36,115 nucleotides of DNA, taken from contig JALOBU010000032.1 of the NCBI GenBank assembly GCA_023228145.1, positions 1-36,115 on the forward strand, in the 5' to 3' direction. Source of the DNA: Bacteroidales bacterium (GTDB lineage Bacteria; Bacteroidota; Bacteroidia; Bacteroidales; CAIWKO01). The notes beneath the pieces were generated by a model. It searched no databases. It was not told the origin of the DNA and saw nothing but the letters and a program-made list of their open reading frames with translations. Positions 27,801 through 35,060 of the stretch are shown here, one piece after another. The translations under genes and the position numbers were made by a program. Each line of letters starts with the position of its first letter. Position 1 is the first letter of the stretch.

Positions 27801-27888
27801 CGAAGGTATTTATGTCTGGCTCATCAACGTCAGAGATGATAGCGGGATATGGCATATATTAAAGGGTACCGTAACACTCAATAAATAA
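21856..27888 (+). CDS. Giant repetitive T9SS-exported adhesin (type B sorting domain)
   Basis: The 2010-residue secreted protein starts with a signal peptide (1-23) and a cysteine-rich N-terminal domain of about 150 residues (CLVCGQDYWC, TGCYCDDAPCG). Several Ig-like units of about 70 residues with SIC.GQCTNL and TTTYTVTGTSAAGCTN follow. Then come nine consecutive units of about 83 residues (ANAGPDQNIGAC, GSGTG, YSW.P, NPVADP, TTYTLTVTD.YGCTATD). Further SICPG.SV-type Ig-like units, PKD-like domains (VNFEYLPDS, WLWNFGDPASDD) and a C-terminal gliding-motility/CHU_C domain (YVPNSFTPNEDGKNDYF to the end), the signal for type IX secretion, complete it. It is probably anchored to or released from the cell surface for adhesion. 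Ligand unknown. Confidence 0.93.
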   Translation: MRHIYLSVFTCFFIILIYFQSYSQSVSFTINYTGGMAQGGCLVCGQDYWCINNPPAPDGGKIGTSNPCWSTQFFDPVPPGNVITNVVVNYWTAGCGGAAIYGTFSNSSSNIFSVPVAYDANTGCYCDDAPCGLTYSVTSNFPCGIPGYAYGNYNYFTICANGPMCINRAQIIFSYVNVSVLTPTITASGPISICPGGSVTLTANSGYSAYHWSNGANTQAITVSPATTTTYTVSVTTSTGCTTANASITITVNPIPTVTASASPTSICSGQCTNLTGSGASSYGWIPGNLTGTTVNVCPTTTTTYTVAGYTSAGCSNTSTVTVTLNPNITPTFNALGPYCQGATPGTLPTTSTNGIIGTWNPSSINTSAPGTTTYTFTPNTGQCGNVTTMTVTVNPKPTVTANVTNPSICTGQCTNLNASGASSYTWMPGSLSGSTVNVCPTNTTTYTVTGTSAAGCTNSAAVTVTVNPKPTVTANATSPSLCSGECTNLNASGASSYVWMPGSLSGPTVNICPTSNTTYTVTGTSAAGCTNTATVSVTVNPSPNVSITTPPPTICNGQCTSLTATGATTYTWMPGSLPGSSVSICPTTTTTYTVTGTTGACSNAASITVTVNPSPTANAGTDINIGACLTAPNATLNGSGTGTPPLTYSWSPTTGLNNPNISNPVADPTANTTYTLTVTNGYGCTATDAVSVTIDPLPSANAGTDQSIGACNSAANANLNGSGTGTSPLSYSWTPTNGLSNPNISNPVADPNITTNYTLTVTDAYGCTASDAVLITVNNLPSANAGSDQNIGACANAANANLNGSGTGTGPLSYSWIPTDGLSNPNISNPVADPSSTTTYTLTVTDIYGCTATDTVLITVNPIPTVNAGADQNIGACASADNANLNGSATGTEPFAYSWVPITGLSNPNSANTVADPTVTTIYTLVVTDAYGCTATDDITVIVNPLPTANAGPDQNIGACGNASSAYISGSGTGIAPLSFSWVPVTGLNDTNISNPVADPSVTTTYTLTVTDAYGCTATDDIIISIDDLPTANAGQDQTIGGCTNAANASINASATGITPLVISWLPTTGLNDPTILNPVADPSVTTTYTLTVTDAYGCTATDDITITLAPLPTIDAGPDQNIGACLNAANANINAIGTGATPLTYSWSPTTGLNDPNISNPVANPATSTVYVVTLTDVYGCSVTDDIAIIVDSLPTSYAGTDQSIGACLTSPAANLNGSGSGTGPLVYSWLPTTGVADPNTAVTTAHPTNTTVYTLTVTDLYGCTATDAINVIVDPAPVANAGPDAVIGTCSWSMANLNGSATGSTPFGYSWLPTQGLTNSYIPNPQAHPFTTTVYTLTITDIYGCTAADFVTVTVTPLPNVTAIANPSTICEGFSTTINANGTLTYNWSPGTGLSSTTGQSVVANPLATTTYTVTGSDQFTCTGSTQVTINVNPNPVLTISPPAPAICYGGNVTLTADGASSYSWNPSIGLSQATGPVVSAFPNSTITYTLTGTTLGCTSTASVTVTVNPLPIVSFSPFSQICLNDLPFSINLGSPPGGIYTGEGITGTDNFDPALAGVGSHLITYTYTDDNNCTNSASQYATVKPSPILTITPPSASLCLGTSVLISASGADSYSWSPSNTLSSATGTPVTATPTEPTTYTLVGDIDGCTASEGITVNTYTTIPITITPPRDSICPGSSVILTASGGTQYTWEPPDGLNTNIDTVVIATPEVTTFYTVYASDNDGCTGTQTVAIVLYPEAFLHFTETPREGCVPLNVNFEYLPDSTLYMNTLMFNFGDLMSTTDYSTQPVCSYTYTYHGIFMVSLTAISVHGCHAVGYDTVFAYKSTVANFYTKPEVAETDNPLFLFYDESMYADQWLWNFGDPASDDNNTSTLQYPQHVYGDSGHYVVMLIASNDYNCSDTAFRIITVNESFAFYVPNSFTPNEDGKNDYFLGKGVGFREDEFEMYIFDRWGKMLFYTKDFSEGWDGYNPNGVTTCSEGIYVWLINVRDDSGIWHILKGTVTLNK
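23694..25935 (+). repeat. Nine tandem protein-coding repeats, about 249 bp each
   Basis: Within the adhesin gene, nine head-to-tail units of roughly 246-249 bp encode modules starting AGxDQNIGAC, the first near 23694 and the ninth near 25690. Each has one Cys near its start and one in YGCTATD, so every module could form an internal disulfide. The middle units are most alike and the last (AVIGTCSWSMANLN) most divergent, as expected from repeat expansion inside the array. Confidence 0.85.
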
Positions 27889-28003
27889 TCCGCCTTTTTC
27901 TTTTCAGTTAATTTTTAATTTTTTCTTGATTAATCATGATAGTTCAGGGTTAAAATAAGATAAAACTGTAATTTTATCAAAAAATTACTACTACTAAAAT
28001 ACC

Positions 28004-30691
28004 ATGCTACATAAACCCTTGATAATACTTTTAATTTTCTTATGCTTACAAAATATAACCACAGCACAAACCAAAATAGTGTTTCAGAATTTTGAATTCA
28101 AAGAAATTATTGTTTCATATTCTCTGGTTCCTGATAAAAACGAATCAATTACCAATTATTTTATAGCTGAAATCGCACGCAGTATTCAAAAAAAAACTGA
28201 ATTCACCAAATATACAATAACATTCAAACGAATAGAGCGGATTGCTGAAACAGAACCGGGGTTTTTTTCAGCCAGTTTTGAGTTGACAGATGTCAGTTGC
28301 ACTGGGGATATTTTTTATAAAACATTTAATATTGCTGATGTGCTCATCCCGACACACTGCTCATTTCAGTTCAATGTATATGCAAATCAGATTAAGCCAC
28401 TCACTCAAATAGTTAGGGATTCCAGCTTGCTTGGTACCGGCTACAACAAACTTGCATTTTTTAACTTCAATGACACATCTGGAACAAGCAAATTCACTGC
28501 TTATGCCGACAGCTTAACGTTTTTTTATAATAACACTTCACAACAGCGTTTTGCTTCAAAACTAAAATTAATTGATGAATATTTCCTGTCTGAGGCAATT
28601 ATTGATAATTGTTATAAACAGATAAATACTTATGACTTCTACAATACCGACATGATAATTGTTTATGATATCAATTTGAAAGAACTTGAAAAAACGATTG
28701 AAGATTTGTATAACAAAGATTTTGCCGGGAAATTGAAACTTGTAAACCACGACCCTGTTAATTTTATTGACAGGTTTAACAAGTTATCAGATACAATAAA
28801 TAATATCAGACAATCCCTGAATTATAAAATTGAAAACCTTGACAGGTTATACTATGAGAGGGGTATAGAAGAACTTAAAAAAGAAAATGTGCAAAATGCA
28901 GAGCTCATGTTCCATCGCTCCATTCTTTTCAATCAGCAATACACCCCATCACAGTTGGAACTTGTTAAATTATTGATGCACAAAGACAGCCTGTTTGAAG
29001 CAGCCAACAAAATGTCATTCATACTTCAGCATCTTAATCCCGAGCCCGAACTACATAAAAAAGTTTTATTGTATGCTGACACAGTCTATAATATGATGCT
29101 TTCAGCAGGAAATGATTTTATAAAAGATCAGAAATACAATGAAGCAATTGAAAGCTTTGAACAGTGTGTAAAATTTTGTTTGAATTCGGGGAATTATAAT
29201 TGCTCAGGGAGCCATATAAAAGGACTAGCGATGGCTCGTTTTGGCATTTACCAATCCTACCTGAGTGTTTCACAGAAAGCTATTGATAAAGGGAAACTTG
29301 AACTTGCCGAGGCATACATAAAGGATGCATTGAAATATCAAAAAACATACAGTGAACATATAATTAACAATGCAGAAGCAATTTCAAAAATTGAAAAACT
29401 TATACTGGCTTATATCGCTTCAGGGGATACTTTAAACAATAAAAGGAGGTACGAAAAGGCAATGCAGAATTTTAAAAAAGCACAGCTTTTATCCGAAGAA
29501 TATAACTTATCATTACCTCAAAACTTTGATAATAGCCTTACCAAAGCCCATCAGGGTGTTTATAAAAACCTCATCCAAAAAAGCAGGCAACAGCTTAACT
29601 CGGAATTGACAGAAGCTGCAGAAAAAACCTTACTCGAAGCTATAGCATACCAAAAACAAAATCCTGGTATCATAAAATACTCTGAAATATGCGACTCGCT
29701 TATGTCAAGCATACGCCTTATTCAATACAACTCAAACCTTAATAAAGGAAAACAATATTTGAATATTTACGATTATAAAACAGCACTAGGGTATTTTGAC
29801 AAAGCCAAAAACATCGAAAATGAGTATAATTTTTCGTTAAAAACCAAGTTGGATTCTCTTAGAATTTTATGTGCCACCATCGTATTTTCTAATCGCATTT
29901 CAGGGATACAGTATATTTTAAATGATTACAATACCGATTCTGTGCTTACGGCAGTTAACGATATTGAGCAACAAATCGCTTTTTACAGACTTGAAAAAGA
30001 CACTGTGATAAAAAACAGTTTTGATAAACTTAGAAAAAAAACACAAATCAAAAGATGCAACCTGGCAAAAAATAAGTACGATAGCCTGTTTATCCAGGCA
30101 AATAAAGCCATTGCCCTACAGGATTATATTTTGGCTGGCGACTTGTTTACAAAAGCTATCAACCTGGCAGAGGTTTATCCTGAATGTAATATCGACATAG
30201 AAAATGCTATCAACGAAAAGAAAAATTACCTCTTTCAGGCTAACTACCAACAAATGATAAGAAACGCCGAGGTGTCTCTCAACAGTAACAATTATAAATC
30301 TTTTTTGAACCAGTATTCAGAAGCTGAAAACTTCTGTTACAATATGCAGTTACAAAATGCCGGAATAATACACCAGACACTGACAGACAAACTGTATGCC
30401 TCATCCGACACTGCACTTATCATTTCGGCAGTTGACTTTTATCTGCAGAAAAACCAGGCTGAAAAATCATTACAATGCCTTAAATGTTTGAAAAATTTAA
30501 ATTATCCTCCCTCAAAAACCAGAGGTTTGCAACAACAAATTGCGGTGATTCTTGCCATGAAAGATTACGCAGCCAATACAAACAACATTAAACTGAAACC
30601 TTCGGTGTATGTGATAAGCTATACCGCTGGCGACAAATGGTTCACAGTGTTTAAAAACATTTATATTACGACATGGAAATCATTAAAATAA
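28004..30691 (+). CDS. Secreted protein of unknown function with helical repeats
   Basis: I do not recognise this 895-residue protein. It has a signal peptide (about 1-22, ending TTAQ). A mixed beta region follows (residues about 23-200). The rest is long and mainly alpha-helical, with TPR-like pieces such as GNDFIKDQKYNEAIESFEQCV, GDTLNNKRRYEKAMQNFKKAQ and YLNIYDYKTALGYFDKAKN. A short C-terminal segment (SVYVISYTAGDKWFTVFKN) ends it, without a T9SS sorting motif. It starts 115 bp after the giant adhesin on the same strand with no clear terminator or -7 motif between, so it may be cotranscribed and act in the periplasm or outer membrane on that adhesin. That link is inference. Confidence 0.75.
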   Translation: MLHKPLIILLIFLCLQNITTAQTKIVFQNFEFKEIIVSYSLVPDKNESITNYFIAEIARSIQKKTEFTKYTITFKRIERIAETEPGFFSASFELTDVSCTGDIFYKTFNIADVLIPTHCSFQFNVYANQIKPLTQIVRDSSLLGTGYNKLAFFNFNDTSGTSKFTAYADSLTFFYNNTSQQRFASKLKLIDEYFLSEAIIDNCYKQINTYDFYNTDMIIVYDINLKELEKTIEDLYNKDFAGKLKLVNHDPVNFIDRFNKLSDTINNIRQSLNYKIENLDRLYYERGIEELKKENVQNAELMFHRSILFNQQYTPSQLELVKLLMHKDSLFEAANKMSFILQHLNPEPELHKKVLLYADTVYNMMLSAGNDFIKDQKYNEAIESFEQCVKFCLNSGNYNCSGSHIKGLAMARFGIYQSYLSVSQKAIDKGKLELAEAYIKDALKYQKTYSEHIINNAEAISKIEKLILAYIASGDTLNNKRRYEKAMQNFKKAQLLSEEYNLSLPQNFDNSLTKAHQGVYKNLIQKSRQQLNSELTEAAEKTLLEAIAYQKQNPGIIKYSEICDSLMSSIRLIQYNSNLNKGKQYLNIYDYKTALGYFDKAKNIENEYNFSLKTKLDSLRILCATIVFSNRISGIQYILNDYNTDSVLTAVNDIEQQIAFYRLEKDTVIKNSFDKLRKKTQIKRCNLAKNKYDSLFIQANKAIALQDYILAGDLFTKAINLAEVYPECNIDIENAINEKKNYLFQANYQQMIRNAEVSLNSNNYKSFLNQYSEAENFCYNMQLQNAGIIHQTLTDKLYASSDTALIISAVDFYLQKNQAEKSLQCLKCLKNLNYPPSKTRGLQQQIAVILAMKDYAANTNNIKLKPSVYVISYTAGDKWFTVFKNIYITTWKSLK

Positions 30692-30715
30692 AAAAATATA
30701 CAGCTTATTTTTATT

Positions 30716-30723
30716 TACTTTTG
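30716..30723 (+). promoter_or_regulatory. -7 promoter element of the YdcF-like gene, close to start codon
   Basis: TACTTTTG fits TAnnTTTG and ends 5 nt before the ATG at 30729, predicting a leaderless or almost leaderless transcript, as for the GT2 gene at 11205. Confidence 0.5.
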
Positions 30724-30728
30724 CTACT

Positions 30729-31493
30729 ATGTTTTTTATTATTTCAAAACTAATTGATTTTCTCCTCAGTCCTCTGATGTGGATTATTATCCTGCTTATT
30801 TCAGGATTATTTTTAAAAAATATTAAGAAGGCAAAAAAAGTTTACATCACCGCTTTTATTTTTTCCATTTTTTTTACCAATTCAGCCATTGTTGACGAAT
30901 TGATACGTTTATGGGAAGTGCCTGTTATAACCGAATATAACAACAATGTTTACCAGGCCGGAATTGTACTGGGAGGTGGCATGGTAACACTGGATAAAGA
31001 AAATGACCGCTTGATTTTCAGAGAAAATACCGACCGCATTCTACAGGCGTTAGAATTATATCAAACAGGCAAAATAAAGAAAATCATTTTTTCCGGCGGC
31101 TCAGGCAGCCTGGTTTTTAAAGATATGCTGGAAGCGGTGCTATTGAAACGTTACTTCACCGGCATAGGCATTCCCGACAGCAACATCATGATGGATTCAA
31201 CCTCAAACAATACTTACTACAACGCTGTTAACTGCGCTAAAATAATTAAAATGCATTGCGGAAAAGGAAAGTATTTGCTTATCACATCAGCGTTACATAT
31301 GAAAAGAGCTGAAGCCTGCTTTGAAAATCAGGGTGTTTGTGTTACCGCTTACCCAACAAATAAAATGGTAAATAAGCGCCGCACCGATATTGGATATTAT
31401 TTGATTCCAGACACCGCTGCTATCATACGTTGGGAGAAATTTATTCATGAAGTGCTTGGTTATTTTATATACACCCTGATGGGATACATCTGA
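30729..31493 (+). CDS. ElyC/SanA/YdcF family protein (DUF218)
   Basis: The 254-residue protein has two N-terminal membrane helices (about 5-24 and 32-52) and a DUF218 domain with AGIVLGGGMVT, KIIFSGGSGSL, SNNTYYNAVN and LLITSALHMKRAEACFENQG. E. coli relatives affect envelope integrity and peptidoglycan precursor use, but their chemistry is not settled. The domain should face the periplasm. It has its own -7 motif 5 nt upstream of the ATG and stands 111 bp before the protease gene, separated by heptamer repeats. Confidence 0.9.
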   Translation: MFFIISKLIDFLLSPLMWIIILLISGLFLKNIKKAKKVYITAFIFSIFFTNSAIVDELIRLWEVPVITEYNNNVYQAGIVLGGGMVTLDKENDRLIFRENTDRILQALELYQTGKIKKIIFSGGSGSLVFKDMLEAVLLKRYFTGIGIPDSNIMMDSTSNNTYYNAVNCAKIIKMHCGKGKYLLITSALHMKRAEACFENQGVCVTAYPTNKMVNKRRTDIGYYLIPDTAAIIRWEKFIHEVLGYFIYTLMGYI

Positions 31494-31500
31494 TTTTGAA

Positions 31501-31542
31501 TTTGGAACTTGGAGCTTGGAACTTGGAATTTGGAACTTGGAA
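31501..31542 (+). repeat. Six tandem heptamers (YTTGGAR)
   Basis: TTTGGAA, CTTGGAG, CTTGGAA, CTTGGAA, TTTGGAA, CTTGGAA stand head to tail between the YdcF-like and M48 genes, starting 7 bp after the stop codon. Intergenic heptamer tracts of this kind recur in bacterial genomes including this phylum; no function is known. On either strand they create a spurious repetitive open frame. Confidence 0.85.
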
Positions 31543-31577
31543 CTTTTATCCGTCAAAACCATCTCCATTTTATTTTT

Positions 31578-31585
31578 TAATTTTG
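31578..31585 (+). promoter_or_regulatory. -7 promoter element for the M48 protease gene
   Basis: TAATTTTG fits TAnnTTTG and ends 19 nt before the ATG at 31605. No -33 TTG is evident. Confidence 0.45.
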
Positions 31586-31604
31586 TTGACCATTAAAGTA
31601 AACC

Positions 31605-32834
31605 ATGGCACACACTCTTTTTATCATTATCCTCTGCATCGTAATTTTCAATTACCTTTTCGGCTTGCTGCTCGATTACCTCGACAGCACCCGTTGGAGC
31701 AACATATTACCTGTTGAACTCGAAGGCATATATGACACTGAAAAATACCGCAAATCGCAGGATTACGAAAAAGTAAACACAAGATTCTCATTGCTGACCG
31801 GCGCTTTCAGTTTTGTTTTACTCATACTGATGCTTACACTGGGAGGTTTTGCATGGCTTGATAATTTTGTGAGAGGATACACCATCAACCCCATACTGAT
31901 GGCCATACTTTTCTTTGCCATACTGGGGCTGGCATCCGACCTTCTTTCCCTTCCCTTCAGCATTTACCATACATTTGTCATCGAACAAAAATTCGGGTTT
32001 AACACTACAACGGTAAAAACCTTTGTGCTCGACAAACTGAAAGGATGGCTGCTGGCTGCATTGCTTGGCGGAGGCATATTATCCTTTATTGTCTGGATAT
32101 ACGGCGCCACGGGCGAGTGGTTCTGGTTCATAGCATGGATGGCAATGACAGCGTTTTCTATTTTTATGACCTTGTTTTATTCAAATATTATTGTTCCCCT
32201 TTTTAACAAACAAAAACCCCTCGATGCAGGGGTACTGCGTGATGCCATCGAAAATTTCGCTTCCAGAGCGGGTTTTAAACTTAAAAATATCTATGTCATT
32301 GACGGCTCCAAACGCTCCAAAAAAGCCAACGCCTATTTCACCGGCTTTGGGCCAAAAAAACGTATTGTGCTCTACGACACGCTGATGAAGGATTTTACCA
32401 CAGAAGAGATTGTAGCCATACTTGCACATGAGATAGGGCATTATAAAAAGAAGCATGTGGTTTACGGGCTTATCACTTCCATTCTCAGCAGCGGTGTTTT
32501 ATTATACATCATGTCGCTCATCATTGGCAATCCTGACGTTGCAGGGGCGCTGGGCGCCGGTGAAGCAAGTTTTCATATGGGCATATTGTCTTTCGGAATA
32601 TTGTACAGCCCTTTCTCCACATTACTGGGCATTGCGGGCAATTACATCTCACGCAGGCACGAATATGCTGCCGACCGCTATGCTGCCAAACAATACCATG
32701 CTGAAACCATGGCCGTCGGCCTGAAGAAGCTGCATGTATTGCACCTGAGCAACCTCCGCCCCCACCCGTTTACGGTGTTCATCACATATTCGCACCCTAC
32801 CCTGCTGCAAAGGCTCGCAGCATTAGTAAAGTAG
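31605..32834 (+). CDS. M48 family metalloprotease (Ste24/CAAX protease type)
   Basis: The 409-residue polytopic membrane zinc protease has catalytic HEIGH at 275-279 and the third zinc ligand Glu353 in RHEYAADRYA. The N-terminal part has the Ste24-type helices and FSIYHTFVIEQKFGFN. Ste24 relatives clip prenylated proteins in eukaryotes; in bacteria they are linked to membrane protein quality control. The substrate is unknown. Base composition is slightly more GC-rich than that of the neighbours. This is the last ordinary gene before the cassette-like region on the right. Confidence 0.94.
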   Translation: MAHTLFIIILCIVIFNYLFGLLLDYLDSTRWSNILPVELEGIYDTEKYRKSQDYEKVNTRFSLLTGAFSFVLLILMLTLGGFAWLDNFVRGYTINPILMAILFFAILGLASDLLSLPFSIYHTFVIEQKFGFNTTTVKTFVLDKLKGWLLAALLGGGILSFIVWIYGATGEWFWFIAWMAMTAFSIFMTLFYSNIIVPLFNKQKPLDAGVLRDAIENFASRAGFKLKNIYVIDGSKRSKKANAYFTGFGPKKRIVLYDTLMKDFTTEEIVAILAHEIGHYKKKHVVYGLITSILSSGVLLYIMSLIIGNPDVAGALGAGEASFHMGILSFGILYSPFSTLLGIAGNYISRRHEYAADRYAAKQYHAETMAVGLKKLHVLHLSNLRPHPFTVFITYSHPTLLQRLAALVK

Positions 32835-32875
32835 AGAAGTTTTTATAAAAAAAGCTATAGAAAATACAACGGATA

Positions 32876-33025
32876 GCGGTATGTTTTTGTTGCCGACCTG
32901 CCTGCCGGTTTAACTGCAACAGGCAGTCAGGCAGGTTTCGAAGCACTGTCCTGTCAAGTTACACAAAAGTTGAAGCGGGCTACAACCCTCGAATAACCTA
33001 CTGTACCGGCAATTTTTTATACCGC
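32876..33025. repeat. Palindromic 150-bp element, copy 1 (attC-like)
   Basis: The element begins GCGGTAT and ends ATACCGC. Inside are paired arms TTGCCG and CGGCAA and a hairpin ACCTGCCTG/CAGGCAGGT. It shares 59 identical bases (32889-32947) with copy 2 at 33713-33771. On the right it is followed by GTTAGCG (33028-33034), whose last six bases are mirrored as CGCTAA at the far end of the FISUMP unit (33689-33694). The layout resembles an integron attC site read on the minus strand, but CGCTAAC does not fit the canonical core RYYYAAC. Confidence 0.8.
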
Positions 33026-33082
33026 GTGTTAGCGTTTCGTTGGTTTATAATTCTAATCCTTGAGCAATGAGATAGACAACAA

Positions 33083-33625
33083 TCAATCCTTAACTAAACG
33101 GACATAATAACCATCGCCTGCATCATCAGATTGCATATAAGCTCTATCATCATCAAATAACATTTCCAGATGCAGAGCACCGTCATCATCTTCCGAAGAC
33201 GACCAGAAACATACTCTGGAAAAATGGAAATCACCTGTGCTACTCCTTGTACCACCATACAAAGCATTAAAACCAGTAGAACCGCCACCCTGCAAATCAC
33301 TTATTGCACCACCTGTTACCATCAAAAATAACATCCAGTCGCCATCGCTCGGCAAACGCCACCCTGCAGGCGCAACTTTCTTAGCCGTTTCCCAGTCATA
33401 CATTACACCATATTTTGAACAATTTGATGGATTATTTTCATAACACCACGAACCGCCGGTTGTTTCATATTTCAAATTTTCAGCCATCCAGATTTGATCG
33501 CCAATTTTTACGGTTTTATAAACTTTCCCATCTCTGGTATCGGTAAAACTACCAGTTACTTGGGCTAAAGAACTCATTGCGAAAATCAAAATCGCAATTG
33601 TCAATAATAAAGATTTGTTTTTCAT
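33083..33625 (-). CDS. Secreted FISUMP-domain protein
   Basis: This 180-residue protein has a signal peptide (1-21, ending SLAQ) and one Fibrobacter succinogenes major paralogous (FISUMP) domain: DTRDGKVYKTVKIGDQIWMAENLKY, YGVMYDWETAKKVAPAGWRLPSDGDW, and a C-terminal FWSSSEDD...YYVRLVKD. Such domains are found on surface proteins of Bacteroidota and Fibrobacter; their role is unknown. There is no sorting domain, so it is probably periplasmic or surface-attached by other means. It is the sole gene between the two palindromic elements and has no -7 motif upstream, consistent with a cassette expressed from outside. Confidence 0.88.
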   Translation of the reverse strand: MKNKSLLLTIAILIFAMSSLAQVTGSFTDTRDGKVYKTVKIGDQIWMAENLKYETTGGSWCYENNPSNCSKYGVMYDWETAKKVAPAGWRLPSDGDWMLFLMVTGGAISDLQGGGSTGFNALYGGTRSSTGDFHFSRVCFWSSSEDDDGALHLEMLFDDDRAYMQSDDAGDGYYVRLVKD

Positions 33626-33700
33626 AAATGTCTATTTTAAAAGTCAATTAATATTTTCTTGTCACATTTCTTTTCTTTTTCCAATGAACGCTAAAGGTTG

Positions 33701-33849
33701 GCGGTATGGTTAGTTGCCGACCTGCCTGCCGGTTTAACTGCAACAGGCAGTCAGGCAGGTTTCGAAGCACTTCCGTATCAAGTTACAACTACTTTTGATA
33801 CGAGCTGAAACGCTCGAATACGCACTGCACCGGCAATTAACTATACCGC
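33701..33849. repeat. Palindromic 149-bp element, copy 2 (attC-like)
   Basis: The outer arms GCGGTATGGTTAGTTGCCG (33701-33719) and CGGCAATTAACTATACCGC (33831-33849) pair over 19 positions with two G-T wobbles on the plus strand. Inner hairpins are ACCTGCCTG/CAGGCAGGT, CGTATCAA/TTGATACG and CGAGC/GCTCG. It is bordered on the right by GTTAGGC (33852-33858), which on the minus strand is GCCTAAC, a match to the attC core RYYYAAC. Only the plus strand gains the wobble pairs, and this would be the bottom strand relative to the minus-strand genes, the strand integron integrases use. Confidence 0.8.
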
Positions 33850-33852
33850 TTG

Positions 33853-35060
33853 TTAGGCAACGTTAATTTTTCTTTTGTCTAAAATTGTAAATATTATCAT
33901 TAGTATAGTAGCAATTAATGCCATTACAGAACCAAAATAAAACGGAGCATTTGAATTTACCCTATCATACAGTAATCCTGCAATTAAACTCGCAGGTAAT
34001 AAAGTAATTCCAAGTACAGCATGATAAATTCCAAACCCCGTTCCTTTCAAATCTTTGCTAACAATATCAGAAATCATTGCTTTCTGGCTACCATCAGTCA
34101 ATGCACTGTAAAATCCATACAGCATAAACAAGAAAATAAAAACATTTATACTATTGAATCTTCCGAAAAAATAATAAACAATCGCATATACTAGAAAACC
34201 CAGAATAATCAATTTTTCACGACCAATTCTATCCGATAATTTTCCAATCGGTATAGCAAGCAAAACAGATACTGTATTAAATATCATATATACAAAAGGA
34301 ATGTATGATTTATCTATACCTGTTTCGCTTGTTTTTACAAGCAACAATGCATCTGCTGAATTACCAAGAGTAAAAACGAAAATTATAATAAGAAAGAAAT
34401 AAAACTTTTTGGGTAAAGTTTTAATGAAATCTTATTGGTGGTTTCATTTTTTTCTGCCTTTGCTTCTTTTATGAAAATAATAATCGTTAATACACCAAGA
34501 ATTGCTGGAATGGTTGCCAATAAAAATATGTAAGAATAATTTAATGGAAAAATTGACAATAATAAAAAAGCAATCAAAGGACCAACAATAGCCCCACTAT
34601 TATCCATTGCTTTCTGAAACCCAAAAGTTTTACCAGCTTCATTTTTTTTAATTGAGCCACTTATAAGGCTATCTCGTGGTGCTACTCTTAACCCTTTTCC
34701 TATGCGTTCGAAAAACCGAAAAAATAAAATCTGAATTGGTACTCTTGCTAATGCATATAAAGGAGTTATAATAGCTGTAATGCCATATCCAATAATCATG
34801 AATGGCTTGTTTTTACCAATCTTATCACTCCAGTATCCCGAAATTGCCTTTAATAAAGATGCTGTACTCTCTGCAATCCCTTCAATTAATGAAATCGTTG
34901 TTTTAGATGCTCCTATCGATAATAAAAATAGAGGCATAACACTATATACCATCTTGGTAGATGTGTCAGTGAAAAAACTTGTTAGTCCTGTAAAAAATGC
35001 GTTTTTTTCTAATCCAAATATTTTTTTCTTTTCATCCATTATATCGCTCTCTGCTGTCAT
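33853..35060 (-). pseudogene. MFS transporter interrupted by a one-base frameshift
   Basis: Together the two frames give one major facilitator protein of about 400 residues. The N-terminal part (34431-35060) holds LTSFFTDTSTKMVYSVMPLFL, GYWSDKIGKNKPF and FFRFFERIGKGLRVAPRD. The C-terminal part continues as FYFFLIIIFVFTLGNSADALLLVK and IGKLSDRIGREKLIILGF down to a stop at 33853. The frame breaks at about 34431-34436, where AATAAG would need one more A; the first frame then stops at 34385-34383. It is either a real inactivating mutation or a sequencing or assembly error. The substrate is unknown. The gene fills its cassette-like unit almost end to end, and its stop codon is part of GCCTAAC. Confidence 0.85.

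Noticed and set aside
21856..27888. CRISPR array as an explanation of the periodic repeats
   Set aside because: The period is about 249 bp, the repeats are diverged and coding in one long frame, and there are no short spacers or cas genes.
27959..27978. Hairpin GATAAAA/TTTTATC downstream of the adhesin gene as its terminator
   Set aside because: It is AT-only apart from its ends and is followed by A residues rather than T residues on the coding strand, so it would not act as an intrinsic terminator there.
31293..31568. 91-codon minus-strand frame over the YdcF-like gene end
   Set aside because: Its repetitive N-terminus (SSKFQIPSSKLQVPNSK) is simply the heptamer tract in translation and the rest is antisense to the YdcF-like gene.
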